This document shows positions 43,025 through 52,395 of a stretch of DNA of 64,000 nt, piece after piece (positions within the stretch are counted from its first letter, which is position 1; each line of letters starts with the position of its first letter). The translations under genes and the position numbers were made by a program. Under the pieces are notes generated by a model, which did no database searches, had not been told where the DNA came from, and saw nothing but the letters and a program-made list of their open reading frames with translations. The stretch is from Oceanococcus sp041619555 (GTDB lineage Bacteria > Pseudomonadota > Gammaproteobacteria > Nevskiales > Oceanococcaceae): contig JBFKDQ010000001.1 of assembly GCA_041619555.1 (NCBI GenBank), positions 92,338 through 156,337 on the forward strand, read 5' to 3'.

Positions 43025-44350
43025 ATGCACAAACACAAAATCGTAATCGTTGGGGGCGGTTTCGGCGGCCTGTTTGCCGCGCGAAAACTGGGCGGATCGC
43101 ATTATGACGTGACCTTGCTGGACAAGCGAAATTTTCATCTGTTCCAGCCGCTGCTCTATCAGGTCGCGACCGGAATTCTGACTGTCGGTGACATTTCCGC
43201 CCAGCAGCGCGTGGTGTTGCGCAAGTACCGGAACGTCCGCACCCTGATGTCCACGGTCTACGACATCGATGTGGATCGGCAGATCATCTACCACGAACGT
43301 GGCGAACTGCCCTATGACACCCTGATTGTGGCCACCGGGGTCAAGCATCAATATTTCGGTCACGACGAGTGGCGGCATAACGCCCCCGGGCTCAAAACCA
43401 TCGAACACGCGCTGGACATGCGCCATCGCATCTTCCGCGCCTTTGAACTGGCCGAAGCCGAGTCCGATCCCGTCCGGCGCAGACGATTGCTGAACTTCGT
43501 GGTTGTCGGTGGCGGACCAACCGGGGTGGAACTGGCCGGCGCCCTGGGCGAGCTGGCCCATCGGATCATGGTCGGTGATTTCCGTGCCATCGATTCGCGT
43601 GATGCGCGAATCATTCTGGTTGAAGGCGCGGACCGGGTCCTGCCGGTTTATGCACCAAAATTGAGCATCAAGGCGCAGGCCTATCTGGAAGATCTGGGCG
43701 TGGAGGTGCGTACCGGTTGCATGGTGGAAGACATCCTGCCGGGACGGGTTCAGCTCAAACAGGGTCATCGCACCGAATTGCTGGAAGCTGAAACCGTGCT
43801 CTGGGCCGCGGGTGTACAGGTCTCCGCCTTCGGCCGCATTCTTGCCAGTCGCACACGGTCCGAGATAGATCGTGGAGGCCGCTTCGTCGTACAAGCCGAC
43901 CTGAGCCTCGGCAACTACCCGAACATCCACGTCATAGGCGACCTGGCGCATTTCCGGCAGGCCGATGAGCAGCCGTTGCCGGGCCTGGCGCCGGTGGCCA
44001 TTCAGCAGGGCGAGTACCTGGCCCGCTTGCTGCGGCGGCGCAGCAAGGGCAAGTCCTCGCCGGGCTTTAAGTATCGTGACAAGGGCTCGATGGCGATCAT
44101 TGGTCGCTACCGTGTAGTGGGCCAGATCGGCGCCATGCAAGTGGGTGGATTCACGGCCTGGGCCCTGTGGGCCGTGGTGCACATCTGGTCACTGATCGAA
44201 CCCGGTCAACGTCTTTCGGTGACATTGCACTGGCTCTGGCGCTTCTTCGGCCGCACTGCGGACCGTCTGATCACCGGCAACCCGCCGAAAACCGAAGAAG
44301 TCCTGAAAGCACGCGGCATCGATCCGCAGACCTTCGATAAGGTGGCCTGA
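43025..44350 (+). CDS. ndh: Type II NADH dehydrogenase (NDH-2)
   Basis: 441-residue single-subunit, non-pumping NADH:quinone oxidoreductase. The N-terminal FAD site is IVIVGGGFGGLFAA and the NADH site is FVVVGGGPTGVELAGAL. The quinone region AIQQGEYLARLL and the family's late FKYRDKGSMAIIGRYRVV are present, as is a C-terminal hydrophobic and basic membrane-binding segment (AWALWAVVHIWSLIE). The start MHKHKIVIVGGG is taken; longer upstream reading lacks similarity. It complements the sodium-pumping Nqr complex. Confidence 0.94.
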   Translation: MHKHKIVIVGGGFGGLFAARKLGGSHYDVTLLDKRNFHLFQPLLYQVATGILTVGDISAQQRVVLRKYRNVRTLMSTVYDIDVDRQIIYHERGELPYDTLIVATGVKHQYFGHDEWRHNAPGLKTIEHALDMRHRIFRAFELAEAESDPVRRRRLLNFVVVGGGPTGVELAGALGELAHRIMVGDFRAIDSRDARIILVEGADRVLPVYAPKLSIKAQAYLEDLGVEVRTGCMVEDILPGRVQLKQGHRTELLEAETVLWAAGVQVSAFGRILASRTRSEIDRGGRFVVQADLSLGNYPNIHVIGDLAHFRQADEQPLPGLAPVAIQQGEYLARLLRRRSKGKSSPGFKYRDKGSMAIIGRYRVVGQIGAMQVGGFTAWALWAVVHIWSLIEPGQRLSVTLHWLWRFFGRTADRLITGNPPKTEEVLKARGIDPQTFDKVA

Positions 44351-44622
44351 GGTCTGCCGCCTGGCGCCACTGCGATCGCCAAGGGCCCTCGGCTTCAATC
44401 TAGGCGTCAACGCCGAGACGATGCGAACAATCGTCCTCTACATGAGGGGATTCTCGTCCATCGCCGTTCGATCGGCACGCCCATGGCTAATCAGGCGGTT
44501 ATTGACCCGCGCCGCTGCATTTTCAGTGTGATCACAGCGATGCTTACAGGCGGTTTAAAAGGCCATCCAGGGCTTTGCCACTGCTCGCGGGCCGTCGAAC
44601 AACAGAGATTTTCAGCAGCCAG

Positions 44623-46053
44623 CTACAGACCAAGCTCCTTGATCTTGCGGGTCAGCGTATTGCGACCCCAGCCCAGCAACCTGGCCGCATCCTGTTTGTG
44701 GCCGCCACTGAAGTTCAGGGCTTCCCGAATCATCAAGGTTTCGATGTCCGGCATGGCCTGATCCAGAACCCCCTCACAACCGGCTTCCAGTTGCTGCCGT
44801 GCCCAGCGTGCCAGGCCTTCGCGCCAGTCCAACGACTCCGCGTCCGTGAGGCCAGCGGGCTCAAGCGGGGTCGCTGGATCCGCCGGCGCACTCTCCCGGG
44901 GCGGCGGCAGGTCAGCCGGCAGGTCTTCCAGGTGCACCTCGGCCCCGGGCGCCATCACCGTCAACCAGCGGCAAACATTCTCGAGCTGTCGCACGTTACC
45001 CGGCCAGCTCAGTTCGCTCAGGGCACGAATGACCTCCGGCCGCAGCTGTGTGGTTTCCGCCCCGAGCTCGCGGGCACAACGTGACATGAAACCGTTGAGC
45101 AACAGGGGAATGTCGCTGGCTCGCTCGCGCAGAGCAGGCAGACGGACCCGGATCACATTGAGTCGATGGAACAGGTCTTCGCGGAATCGGCCCTGCTTGA
45201 CCGCAACTTCCAGATCCTGGTTGGTGGCCGCGATCACGCGCACGTTGACCTTGACCGGAATATGCCCGCCGACCCGATAGAACTCGCCATCGGCCAGCAC
45301 CCGCAACAAACGGGTCTGCAGGTCCGCCGGCATTTCACCGATTTCATCGAGAAACAGCGTGCCCCCATCCGCCTGTTCGAAACGTCCCTGACGCTGCGCT
45401 GTCGCGCCCGTGAACGCACCCCGCTCATGACCGAAGAACTCCGACTCCATGAGATCTTTGGGAATGGCGGCGGTGTTGATGGCAATGAAAGCGTTCTTGG
45501 ATCGCGGACTGTGCTCATGCAAGGCCCTGGCAACCAGTTCCTTGCCCGTGCCGGATTCACCGGTGATCAGCACATTGATTTGCGAATGCGAAAGGCGGCC
45601 GATCGCCCGAAAGACTTCCTGCATTGCAGGCGCCTCACCGATCAGTTCGGCGCTTCCACGTCCGTTGTTGTCCTCGGCCGGGGTGTCCTGAGCCGCGCGT
45701 GCGGCGCGCCGCACCAGGTCCACCGCATCATCAACATCGAAAGGCTTGGGCAAATATTCGAATGCGCCGCCTTGATAGGCGGCGACCGCACTGTCCAGGT
45801 CCGAGTGCGCCGTCATGATGATGGCCGGCATGCCCGGTCGCAGCGTGCGCACGCGCCGCAGCAGTTCCAGGCCATCGATTCCGCGCATGCGAATATCGGT
45901 CAGCACCACATCTGGGGTTTGGGTTTCAAGTGCATCAAGCATTTCGACGCCGCCAGGAAAGCTGCGCACCTCCATGTCCGCCGCACCGAGCGCCTTGTCC
46001 AGCACCCAGCGGATGGAGTCATCGTCGTCAACGACCCAGACTTTCAATGTCAT
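44623..46053 (-). CDS. ntrC: Nitrogen regulation response regulator NtrC
   Basis: 476 residues. An N-terminal receiver has phospho-acceptor Asp53 (VLTDIRM). The sigma-54 interaction AAA+ domain follows, with Walker A GESGTGKE and the sigma-54 contact GAFTGA. A C-terminal Fis-type helix-turn-helix (GHKQDAARLLGWGRNTLTRKIKELGL) completes the protein. It activates nitrogen-limitation genes, here probably glnA and glnK-amtB. MTLKVWVVDD is the family start and overlaps the end of ntrB by 26 bases; a longer upstream start is rejected. Confidence 0.95.
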   Translation of the reverse strand: MTLKVWVVDDDDSIRWVLDKALGAADMEVRSFPGGVEMLDALETQTPDVVLTDIRMRGIDGLELLRRVRTLRPGMPAIIMTAHSDLDSAVAAYQGGAFEYLPKPFDVDDAVDLVRRAARAAQDTPAEDNNGRGSAELIGEAPAMQEVFRAIGRLSHSQINVLITGESGTGKELVARALHEHSPRSKNAFIAINTAAIPKDLMESEFFGHERGAFTGATAQRQGRFEQADGGTLFLDEIGEMPADLQTRLLRVLADGEFYRVGGHIPVKVNVRVIAATNQDLEVAVKQGRFREDLFHRLNVIRVRLPALRERASDIPLLLNGFMSRCARELGAETTQLRPEVIRALSELSWPGNVRQLENVCRWLTVMAPGAEVHLEDLPADLPPPRESAPADPATPLEPAGLTDAESLDWREGLARWARQQLEAGCEGVLDQAMPDIETLMIREALNFSGGHKQDAARLLGWGRNTLTRKIKELGL

Positions 46054-47116
46054 CAGACAGTTCCAGCGGTAGAAAAATGGAAAAAGTGGTCTGGCCGCCA
46101 TCGCTCTCGCATTCGATCAGACCGCCGTGGGTATGAACGAGATTCTGGGCAATGGCCAGACCCAGGCCAGAGCCTTCAGCCCTGGTCGTCACCATCGGGT
46201 AAAAGATCTGCTCCAGCATCGGCGATGGCACGCCTGGACCGTTGTCGCTGACATCGATGCGCAGGACCAGACGGTGCTTGACCCCGCCAATGGTGAACTG
46301 TCGTTGAGAGCGCGTACGCAGGCAGACCTCGCCCTGCTCACCAACCGCTTCCAGCGCATTGACGCCGATATTCAACAGCGCCTGAATCAGCTGTTCGGAA
46401 TCCGCTTCCAGCTCCGGCAAGCTGGGATCGTAATCCCGCACGATTTTCACGCCGGCGGGGGCCTGCGCATGCAAGAGTTTGCGCACATGCTCGACCACTT
46501 CGTGCAGATTAAGCAGACGCTTGGCGGGCAATCTGTTCGGCCCGAGCAGGCGATCAACCAGGGCCTGCAAACGATCGGCCTCGTGAATGATGACATCGGT
46601 GAACTCCCGCAGCTCCGGGGTTTCCAGCTGACGCGCCAGCAGTTGCGCCGCTCCGCGCAAGCCGCCCAGAGGATTCTTGATTTCATGGGCAAGGCCACGA
46701 ATCATTTCCCGCGAGACTTTCTGCTGTTTCCACAGACTGTTGTCGCGACTGATCCGCAACTGTCGGTCCTTGGGCAGGAATTCCAGCAGCAGGGCACGCT
46801 GGCCACCATGGCGCACCGGGGTCGCGGTGACATCGACCGTAAGGCTGCGCTGATCACCGAGCTGTAATTTCAGCTCCCTTTCGGTAAACCCCTCGCCATC
46901 CTGCATGGCCTGCAGCAGTCGCCCATGGATCGGCGCGAGCAGAGGCAGCGCATGGCCGACCTCATCGCCGGCAACAAAGCGCGCACTCACGCCGAACAGC
47001 ACTTCCGCCGAAGGATTCATGCGTTCGACCCGCAGACGCTGATCCAGGCTGACAATGGCGATATTCAGTCCGTCAAGGACTTCGCCAGGAGTGAGAAGAG
47101 ATGCGGAAGGTGTCAT
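46028..47116 (-). CDS. ntrB: Nitrogen regulation sensor kinase NtrB
   Basis: 362-residue cytoplasmic histidine kinase/phosphatase. It has a PAS domain (about 15-115) and a dimerisation helix with phospho-acceptor His144 (GLAHEIKNPLGG). The ATPase domain has an N box LLNIGVNALEAV, DNGPGVP and GSGLGLAIAQN. It has no membrane helix. PII protein controls its switch from kinase to phosphatase. It lies 120 bases after glnA beyond a terminator, so expression is partly separate from glnA. Confidence 0.95.
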   Translation of the reverse strand: MTPSASLLTPGEVLDGLNIAIVSLDQRLRVERMNPSAEVLFGVSARFVAGDEVGHALPLLAPIHGRLLQAMQDGEGFTERELKLQLGDQRSLTVDVTATPVRHGGQRALLLEFLPKDRQLRISRDNSLWKQQKVSREMIRGLAHEIKNPLGGLRGAAQLLARQLETPELREFTDVIIHEADRLQALVDRLLGPNRLPAKRLLNLHEVVEHVRKLLHAQAPAGVKIVRDYDPSLPELEADSEQLIQALLNIGVNALEAVGEQGEVCLRTRSQRQFTIGGVKHRLVLRIDVSDNGPGVPSPMLEQIFYPMVTTRAEGSGLGLAIAQNLVHTHGGLIECESDGGQTTFSIFLPLELSDDIESLGR

Positions 47117-47187
47117 GCCTGCATGTAAAGCAATTAGTTTGCCATGATGAAGCTGGCTGCCGCACCAAACAAGTGCATAGGCGGAAC

Positions 47188-47212
47188 GAAAAACGCCCCC
47201 TTGCGGGGGCGC
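47188..47212 (-). terminator. Rho-independent terminator after glnA
   Basis: CGCCCCC-TTGC-GGGGGCG (47194-47211) with five T residues on the minus strand (47189-47193). It separates glnA from ntrBC but may be leaky, giving low-level read-through. Confidence 0.88.
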
Positions 47213-47236
47213 TGATTCGATGCCTGGAGCGTGTGC

Positions 47237-48646
47237 TCAGAGGCTGTAGTACATGTCGAACTCGACCGGATGGGTGGTCATGTTCAGGCGGGTGGTTTCT
47301 TCCCGCTTCAGTTCGATATACGCATCGATCAAGTCATCCGTGAACACGCCGCCACGGGTCAGGAATTCGCGATCCTTGTCCAGTTCGTTCAGCGCCTGGT
47401 CCAGGCTGAAGCACACCTGAGGGATGTTCTTCTCTTCTTCCGGCGGCAGATCGTAAAGATCCTTGTCCATCGGATCGCCAGGGTGGATCTTGTTCTGAAT
47501 GCCGTCCAGGCCAGCCATCATCATGGCCGCGAATGCCAGATAAGGATTGGCGGTGGAGTCGGGGAAGCGGACCTCGATGCGACGCCCCTTGGGATTCGCG
47601 ATGTAGGGAATCCGGATCGACGCCGAACGGTTGCGCGCCGAATAGGCCAGCATGGTTGGCGCTTCAAAGCCTTTGACCAGACGCTTGTAGGAGTTGGTCG
47701 AAGCATTGCAGAAGGCGTTGAGGGCCTTGGCATGCTTGATGATGCCGCCGATGTAGTACAGGGCCGTCTCGGACAGACCACCGACACCATCACCGGAGAA
47801 CAGGTTGACCCCGTCCTTGGCCAGCGACTGATGCACATGCATGCCATTGCCGTTGTCGCCGACCAGCGGCTTCGGCATGAAGGTGGCCGTTTTGCCATAC
47901 CCGGCGGCGACATTCTGGATCGCGTACTTCAGAACCAGAACCTCATCGGCCTTCTTCACCAGGGTGTTGAATTTGACGCCAATTTCGCACTGACCAGCAG
48001 TCGCCACTTCATGATGGTGAACTTCCGTTTCGACACCCATTTCCTCGATGGCCAGACACATGGCCGAGCGCAGGTCGTGCAGTGAGTCCACAGGTGGCAC
48101 CGGGAAATAACCACCCTTGACCCCCGGGCGATGACCCAGATTACCGTCTGAATAGACTTTTTCCGTGTTCCAGCAGGCCTCTTCGGAATCCACCTTGTAG
48201 AAAGCGCCGGAAATATCCGCGCCCCACTTGATGTCGTCAAAGACGAAGAATTCGTTTTCCGGACCGAAGAACGCGGTATCAGCGATCCCCGTCGACTTCA
48301 TGTAGGCCTCGGCACGCTTGGCCAGGGAACGCGGGTCGCGCTCGTAGCCCTGCATGGTGGCCGGCTCGATGACATCGCAACGCAGATTCAGCGTGATCTC
48401 TTCAGAGAAAGGATCAATGACCGCGGTTTCCGGATCCGGCATCAGGATCATGTCGGATTCGTTGATCCCCTTCCAACCGGCGATCGAAGAGCCGTCGAAC
48501 ATCTTGCCTTCTTCAAAGACATCCTCGTCCACGGTATGTGCCGGCACCGTAACGTGCTGTTCCTTGCCCTTGGTATCTGCAAAGCGGAAGTCAACAAACT
48601 TCACGCCTTTTTCTTCCATCATTTTCAATACGTCGTTAGCCGACAT
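47237..48646 (-). CDS. glnA: Glutamine synthetase type I
   Basis: 469 residues, the usual length of the dodecameric enzyme that joins ammonia to glutamate. Motifs include FDGSSIAGWKGINESDM, GNGMHVHQSLAKDG and NRSASIRIPYI. The adenylylation tyrosine is kept in DLYDLPPEE. The ribosome site is GGGAGAAAAGC. Upstream lie a sigma-54 promoter and an NtrC site, and ntrBC follow downstream, so nitrogen control is both transcriptional and by adenylylation. Confidence 0.97.
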   Translation of the reverse strand: MSANDVLKMMEEKGVKFVDFRFADTKGKEQHVTVPAHTVDEDVFEEGKMFDGSSIAGWKGINESDMILMPDPETAVIDPFSEEITLNLRCDVIEPATMQGYERDPRSLAKRAEAYMKSTGIADTAFFGPENEFFVFDDIKWGADISGAFYKVDSEEACWNTEKVYSDGNLGHRPGVKGGYFPVPPVDSLHDLRSAMCLAIEEMGVETEVHHHEVATAGQCEIGVKFNTLVKKADEVLVLKYAIQNVAAGYGKTATFMPKPLVGDNGNGMHVHQSLAKDGVNLFSGDGVGGLSETALYYIGGIIKHAKALNAFCNASTNSYKRLVKGFEAPTMLAYSARNRSASIRIPYIANPKGRRIEVRFPDSTANPYLAFAAMMMAGLDGIQNKIHPGDPMDKDLYDLPPEEEKNIPQVCFSLDQALNELDKDREFLTRGGVFTDDLIDAYIELKREETTRLNMTTHPVEFDMYYSL

Positions 48647-48732
48647 GCTTTTCTCCCGGTAGGTGAGATCAATAAATCAGTCCGCCCGCGCTGCACTCAG
48701 CGCAGGCCTCAAGCCAGGCAGTTTACACGCCC

Positions 48733-48747
48733 GCAAGCGGCTTGCCG
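48733..48747 (-). promoter_or_regulatory. Predicted sigma-54 promoter of glnA
   Basis: On the minus strand CGGCAAGCCGCTTGC matches TGGCACG-N4-TTGC at all but two positions and keeps the essential GG-N10-GC spacing. Transcription would begin near 48721, about 75 bases before the glnA ATG. Confidence 0.65.
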
Positions 48748-48911
48748 ACAGCGCGGCAAGAGCCGTGAACAGGCGAACTTCCATGGTGCATCAAGCACGG
48801 ATCATGCCAGCCGCCCGGCAGCGTTCAGGCACCAAAATCGCCGCCAGCCGGCACCTGGCGCGCCGCGCCATGCCCCATCTTTGGGCAAGCGCTGGAATGA
48901 TGCATTTTCAT

Positions 48912-48928
48912 TGCACCAATTTGGTGCG
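48912..48928 (-). promoter_or_regulatory. NtrC-binding site upstream of glnA
   Basis: TGCACC-AATTT-GGTGCG is a near-perfect NtrC dyad, about 165 bases upstream of the predicted sigma-54 promoter, at enhancer distance. I could not find a good second site beside it. Confidence 0.8.
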
Positions 48929-49008
48929 GAGCCGTCGAACTTTACCGACCGGCTGTGGCCGTGCTCCAGGCTTGTTAAAATGCCGCTCTTTTGCCAATCA
49001 AGATCCTC

Positions 49009-49908
49009 ATGACCGCTCCGAGCTTCGCCGAGCTCATTGCCACCCTGCAAGCCTTCTGGGCACGGCAGGGTTGCGTGATTCTCCAGCCCCTGGACAAGGA
49101 AGTTGGCGCCGGCACTTTCCACCCCGCCACTTTTCTTCGCTCCCTCGGACCCGAACCCTGGAAGGCCGCTTATGTTCAGCCTTCGCGCAGGCCCACCGAT
49201 GGCCGCTATGGCGAGAATCCGAACCGCCTGCAGCACTACTATCAGTTCCAGGTCCTGCTCAAGCCCTCGCCGGACAACATTCAGCAACTCTATCTGGATT
49301 CCCTGGCTGAACTCGGCTTTGATCTGCTGACCCACGACGTGCGCTTTGTCGAAGACAACTGGGAATCCCCGACTCTGGGCGCATGGGGCCTGGGCTGGGA
49401 GGTCTGGCTCAATGGCATGGAAGTGACCCAGTTCACCTATTTCCAGCAAGTAGGTGGACTCGAATGCCGCCCGGTCTCCGGTGAGATCACCTATGGCCTG
49501 GAGCGTCTGGCCATGTATCTGCAAGGCGTGGATTCGGTCTACGATCTCGTCTGGGCACGCGATGGCGATCGCATCGTCACCTATGGCGATGTGTTCCATC
49601 AAAATGAGGTGGAACAGTCCACCTACAATTTCGAGCATGCCGACATCGCCGTTCTGTTCCGCGCCTTCGACGATGCGGAAGCCGCCAGCCAGCGCCTGAT
49701 CGATCAGGCCCTGCCGCTACCGGCCTACGAGCAGGTCCTCAGCGCTTCCCATACGTTCAATCTCCTCGATGCCCGCTCCGCCATCTCGGCCACCGAACGC
49801 CAGGCCTATATCCTGCGCGTCCGGGCATTGGCCAAAGCCTGCGCCGAAGCCTACTACGCCTCACGCGAAGCCCTCGGCTTCCCCATGCTGCAGGAGACCT
49901 CGGCATGA
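49009..49908 (+). CDS. glyQ: Glycyl-tRNA synthetase alpha chain
   Basis: 299 residues. Class II catalytic subunit of the alpha2beta2 enzyme that charges tRNA-Gly. The start MTAPSFAELIATLQAFWARQGCVILQPLDKEVGAGTFHPATFLRSLGPEPW matches the family; YVQPSRRPTDGRYGENPNRLQHYYQFQV and YFQQVGGLECRPVSGEITYGLERLAMYLQG follow. The longer start six codons upstream is not conserved. It overlaps glyS by four bases (ATGA). Confidence 0.96.
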   Translation: MTAPSFAELIATLQAFWARQGCVILQPLDKEVGAGTFHPATFLRSLGPEPWKAAYVQPSRRPTDGRYGENPNRLQHYYQFQVLLKPSPDNIQQLYLDSLAELGFDLLTHDVRFVEDNWESPTLGAWGLGWEVWLNGMEVTQFTYFQQVGGLECRPVSGEITYGLERLAMYLQGVDSVYDLVWARDGDRIVTYGDVFHQNEVEQSTYNFEHADIAVLFRAFDDAEAASQRLIDQALPLPAYEQVLSASHTFNLLDARSAISATERQAYILRVRALAKACAEAYYASREALGFPMLQETSA

Positions 49909-51968
49909 GCCATGCGGATCTGCTGATAGAAATCGGGTGCGAGGAATTGCCCGCCCGCTTCGTCCAGAGCCTGGCGCGGGCGATGGAAGAGAGCCTGTGC
50001 GCCGGACTGCGCGACAAGGGCATTGCCTTCGGCAACAGCCGTCGCTTCGCCACCCCCCGGCGCATTGCCCTGCTGCTGCAAGAGGTGGCAACACAGCAGC
50101 CGGACCAACTGATCGAGAAACGCGGACCGGCTGTCGCCGCGGCCTTTCGCGATGGCCAGCCAACCCGGGCCGCGGAAGGTTTTGCCCGCGGTTGTGGCGT
50201 CAGCGTCGATGCACTGGAAACGATCGAAACCGACAAAGGCGCCTATCTCAATTTCCGCCGCACCGAAGCCGGCCAGGCCACCACCGACTTGCTGCCGGAG
50301 ATCTTCGCCCAGAGCCTCAAGCGCATGGATGAACTGGTACCCAAACGCATGCGCTGGGGCAGTGGTGAGGCCAGCTTTGTGCGTCCGGTACACACGCTGA
50401 CCGCCCTGCTCGGTGATGCGATCGTTCCCCTCAAGGCGTATGGCCTGACGGCTGGACGGATCTGCCATGGCCACCGCTTTCATGCGCCCGAACCCATCCG
50501 CCTGGACCATGCCGCCGACTATCCCGCCGCGCTTGAGGCCGCCTGGGTCATCGGCGACTTCGATGCCCGCCGGGCACGGGTGCGCGAACAGGTCGAAAAA
50601 GTCTCCGCCGGCCGTGCCCTGATCGACGCCGAATTGCTGGATGAGGTCACCGCGTTGCTGGAATGGCCGGAACCGGTCCTGGGCAGCTTTGATGAAGAGT
50701 TTCTGCAACTGCCCGAGGAAGTGATCGTCACCACGATTCAGGAGCACCAGCGCTACTTTCCGGTCTACAGCGAGACCGAGACGATCAGCCGGCAGTTTGT
50801 CACGCTGGCCAACCTGCGCAGCCACGATCCCGCCGCGGTGGTCAGCGGCAACGAAAAAGTGGTTCGCCCACGACTGCAGGACGCCCTCTTCTTCTGGCAG
50901 CAGGACCTGAAAGCCGGCTTCGACCAGTGGCTGGAAAAGCTCGACAAGGTGACCTATATCACCGGCCTGGGCTCCATCGGCGACAAGGCCCACAGAATGG
51001 AGTCGCTGGCGGTCGCCATGGCACCTGCCTTTGAAGTGGATGCCACCGACGCCGCCAGCGCCGCGCGGCTGGCCAAGGCGGATCTTGCCAGCCAGATGGT
51101 GTTCGAGATGCCGGAACTGCAGGGCATCATGGGCGGCCACTACGCGCGCGCCCGGAATCTCGCTCCGGCCATCTGCAACGGCATTGCCGAACACTACTTG
51201 CCCCAGGGACCGGACGATGCGATTCCGGGCAGCGCGCTGGGAGCCGTCGTCGCGCTGGCGGACAAGCTGGATACCCTGCTGTGTCTGTTTTCCCAAGACA
51301 AGCTGCGGCCAAGCAGCTCCAAGGATCCCTACGGCGCACGCCGGGCCGCACTGGGTGTGATCCGGATCCTGGCGCATTTCGACCAGGATCTGGCACTCTG
51401 GCCGCTGCTGGAAGATCTGGGCCAGCAACAGGCCAGCGTGCCGCTGGATACCGCCGCACTGGCCGGTCTGCTGAAGTTTCTCGAGGATCGCCTGCGGGTC
51501 TGGCTGCTGGCGCAGGAATTCGCGCCACGCATTGTCGAAGCGGTGCTGGCACGCGGCACCCAGCTCGACATTCATGACATCCTGCGACGCTGCCAATCGC
51601 TCGCTCGCATGCAGGATGATCCGGCGTTCGAGCAGCTTGCGGCAGCGAACAAGCGCATCCGCAATATCCTGGGCACCGGCGAAATCCTGACCCTGGACCC
51701 TGAACTGCTGATCGAGACCGAGGAAAAGGCGCTGCTGAACGCCCTGAACGTGGATGCCGCCGATTTTGCCGCGGCGCTGGAGCGCCGCGACTATGTCGAT
51801 GCCGCCCACAAGCTCGCGGCTCTATCCGATCCGATCACGGCGTTTTTCGACCAGGTTCTGGTCAATGCTGAGGAGGCCCCGCTAAGGCAGGCGCGCCACG
51901 CCTTGCTGCAGATTTTCGAGCAACGCTGCAGCGCCCTGGCGGACTTCGCGGCATTGAGTCATGGATAG
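49905..51968 (+). CDS. glyS: Glycyl-tRNA synthetase beta chain
   Basis: 687 residues, full-length beta subunit. It begins MSHADLLIEIGCEELPARFVQSL and contains HGHRFHAPEPI, the HD-like YITGLGSIGDKAHRMESLA segment and SSKDPYGARRAALGVIRIL. The C-terminal anticodon-binding DALR-like region ends near EQRCSALADFAALS. It is translationally coupled to glyQ. Confidence 0.96.
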   Translation: MSHADLLIEIGCEELPARFVQSLARAMEESLCAGLRDKGIAFGNSRRFATPRRIALLLQEVATQQPDQLIEKRGPAVAAAFRDGQPTRAAEGFARGCGVSVDALETIETDKGAYLNFRRTEAGQATTDLLPEIFAQSLKRMDELVPKRMRWGSGEASFVRPVHTLTALLGDAIVPLKAYGLTAGRICHGHRFHAPEPIRLDHAADYPAALEAAWVIGDFDARRARVREQVEKVSAGRALIDAELLDEVTALLEWPEPVLGSFDEEFLQLPEEVIVTTIQEHQRYFPVYSETETISRQFVTLANLRSHDPAAVVSGNEKVVRPRLQDALFFWQQDLKAGFDQWLEKLDKVTYITGLGSIGDKAHRMESLAVAMAPAFEVDATDAASAARLAKADLASQMVFEMPELQGIMGGHYARARNLAPAICNGIAEHYLPQGPDDAIPGSALGAVVALADKLDTLLCLFSQDKLRPSSSKDPYGARRAALGVIRILAHFDQDLALWPLLEDLGQQQASVPLDTAALAGLLKFLEDRLRVWLLAQEFAPRIVEAVLARGTQLDIHDILRRCQSLARMQDDPAFEQLAAANKRIRNILGTGEILTLDPELLIETEEKALLNALNVDAADFAAALERRDYVDAAHKLAALSDPITAFFDQVLVNAEEAPLRQARHALLQIFEQRCSALADFAALSHG

Positions 51969-51995
51969 CGCCGATCCAGCGGCGCTGCGGGCGAC

Positions 51996-52391
51996 TCAGG
52001 GCTGGGGTTCGAGCTGCCCTGAAGGCGCGGGCATCAGCGGGGTCATGATCAAGCGGGTCCGATCCAGCTGCCTGAACAGCTCGTCCTGAATTCGCTCACA
52101 AACCTGCCGCTTGCCGCTGGCCCGCCGGGCAAGCCGCATCTGCGTGCGGGCACGACGATCGAATTCCTGCATGCCGGCCTCAGCATCCAGAGGCTGGCTG
52201 AGCATGGGCAATAGGCCCTTGCTGACCGATCGCAATCCGGCATGGCCGGCGCGATCACCGCAAGCCAGGGCCCGACCGGCCAGACCGGCATTCTCGGCAA
52301 ACAGATAGTCGACGTGGGTTTCCGCAGCCTGCGCCGTCATGGGCAGCAGGCACAGCAAACCCAGCAGCAGAGACCAGCCATATCGCGCCAT
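51996..52391 (-). CDS. Small secreted protein of unknown function
   Basis: 131 residues. A clear signal peptide (MARYGWSLLLGLLCLLPMTAQA) precedes a mature part of about 109 residues, largely helical and rich in Arg, Leu and Ala, with two cysteines (ALACGD and RQVCER) that could form one disulfide. I recognise no family. It begins four bases after the nitroreductase stop on the same strand, so it is probably the last gene of the enoyl-CoA hydratase operon. The mature sequence ends in a Pro-rich tail. Confidence 0.65.
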   Translation of the reverse strand: MARYGWSLLLGLLCLLPMTAQAAETHVDYLFAENAGLAGRALACGDRAGHAGLRSVSKGLLPMLSQPLDAEAGMQEFDRRARTQMRLARRASGKRQVCERIQDELFRQLDRTRLIMTPLMPAPSGQLEPQP

Positions 52392-52395
52392 CGCC

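Larger units (their letters stand above)
48647..49008. other. glnA-glyQ divergent regulatory region
   Basis: 362 bases without a gene. The glnA side holds the predicted sigma-54 promoter (48733-48747) and an NtrC site (48912-48928). A possible -10 box TAAAAT (48976-48981) for glyQ lies about 30 bases before its ATG but has no clear -35 box. Small reading frames through the region show no family similarity. Confidence 0.6.

Noticed and set aside
44527..44536. TGTGATCACA palindrome between ndh and ntrC as a CRP site
   Set aside because: CRP needs TGTGA and TCACA separated by six bases; here there is no spacer, and both neighbouring genes converge on it.
49854..51809. 651-codon open frame on the minus strand
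   Set aside because: Antisense shadow of glyS; no start signal and no similarity that I recognise.
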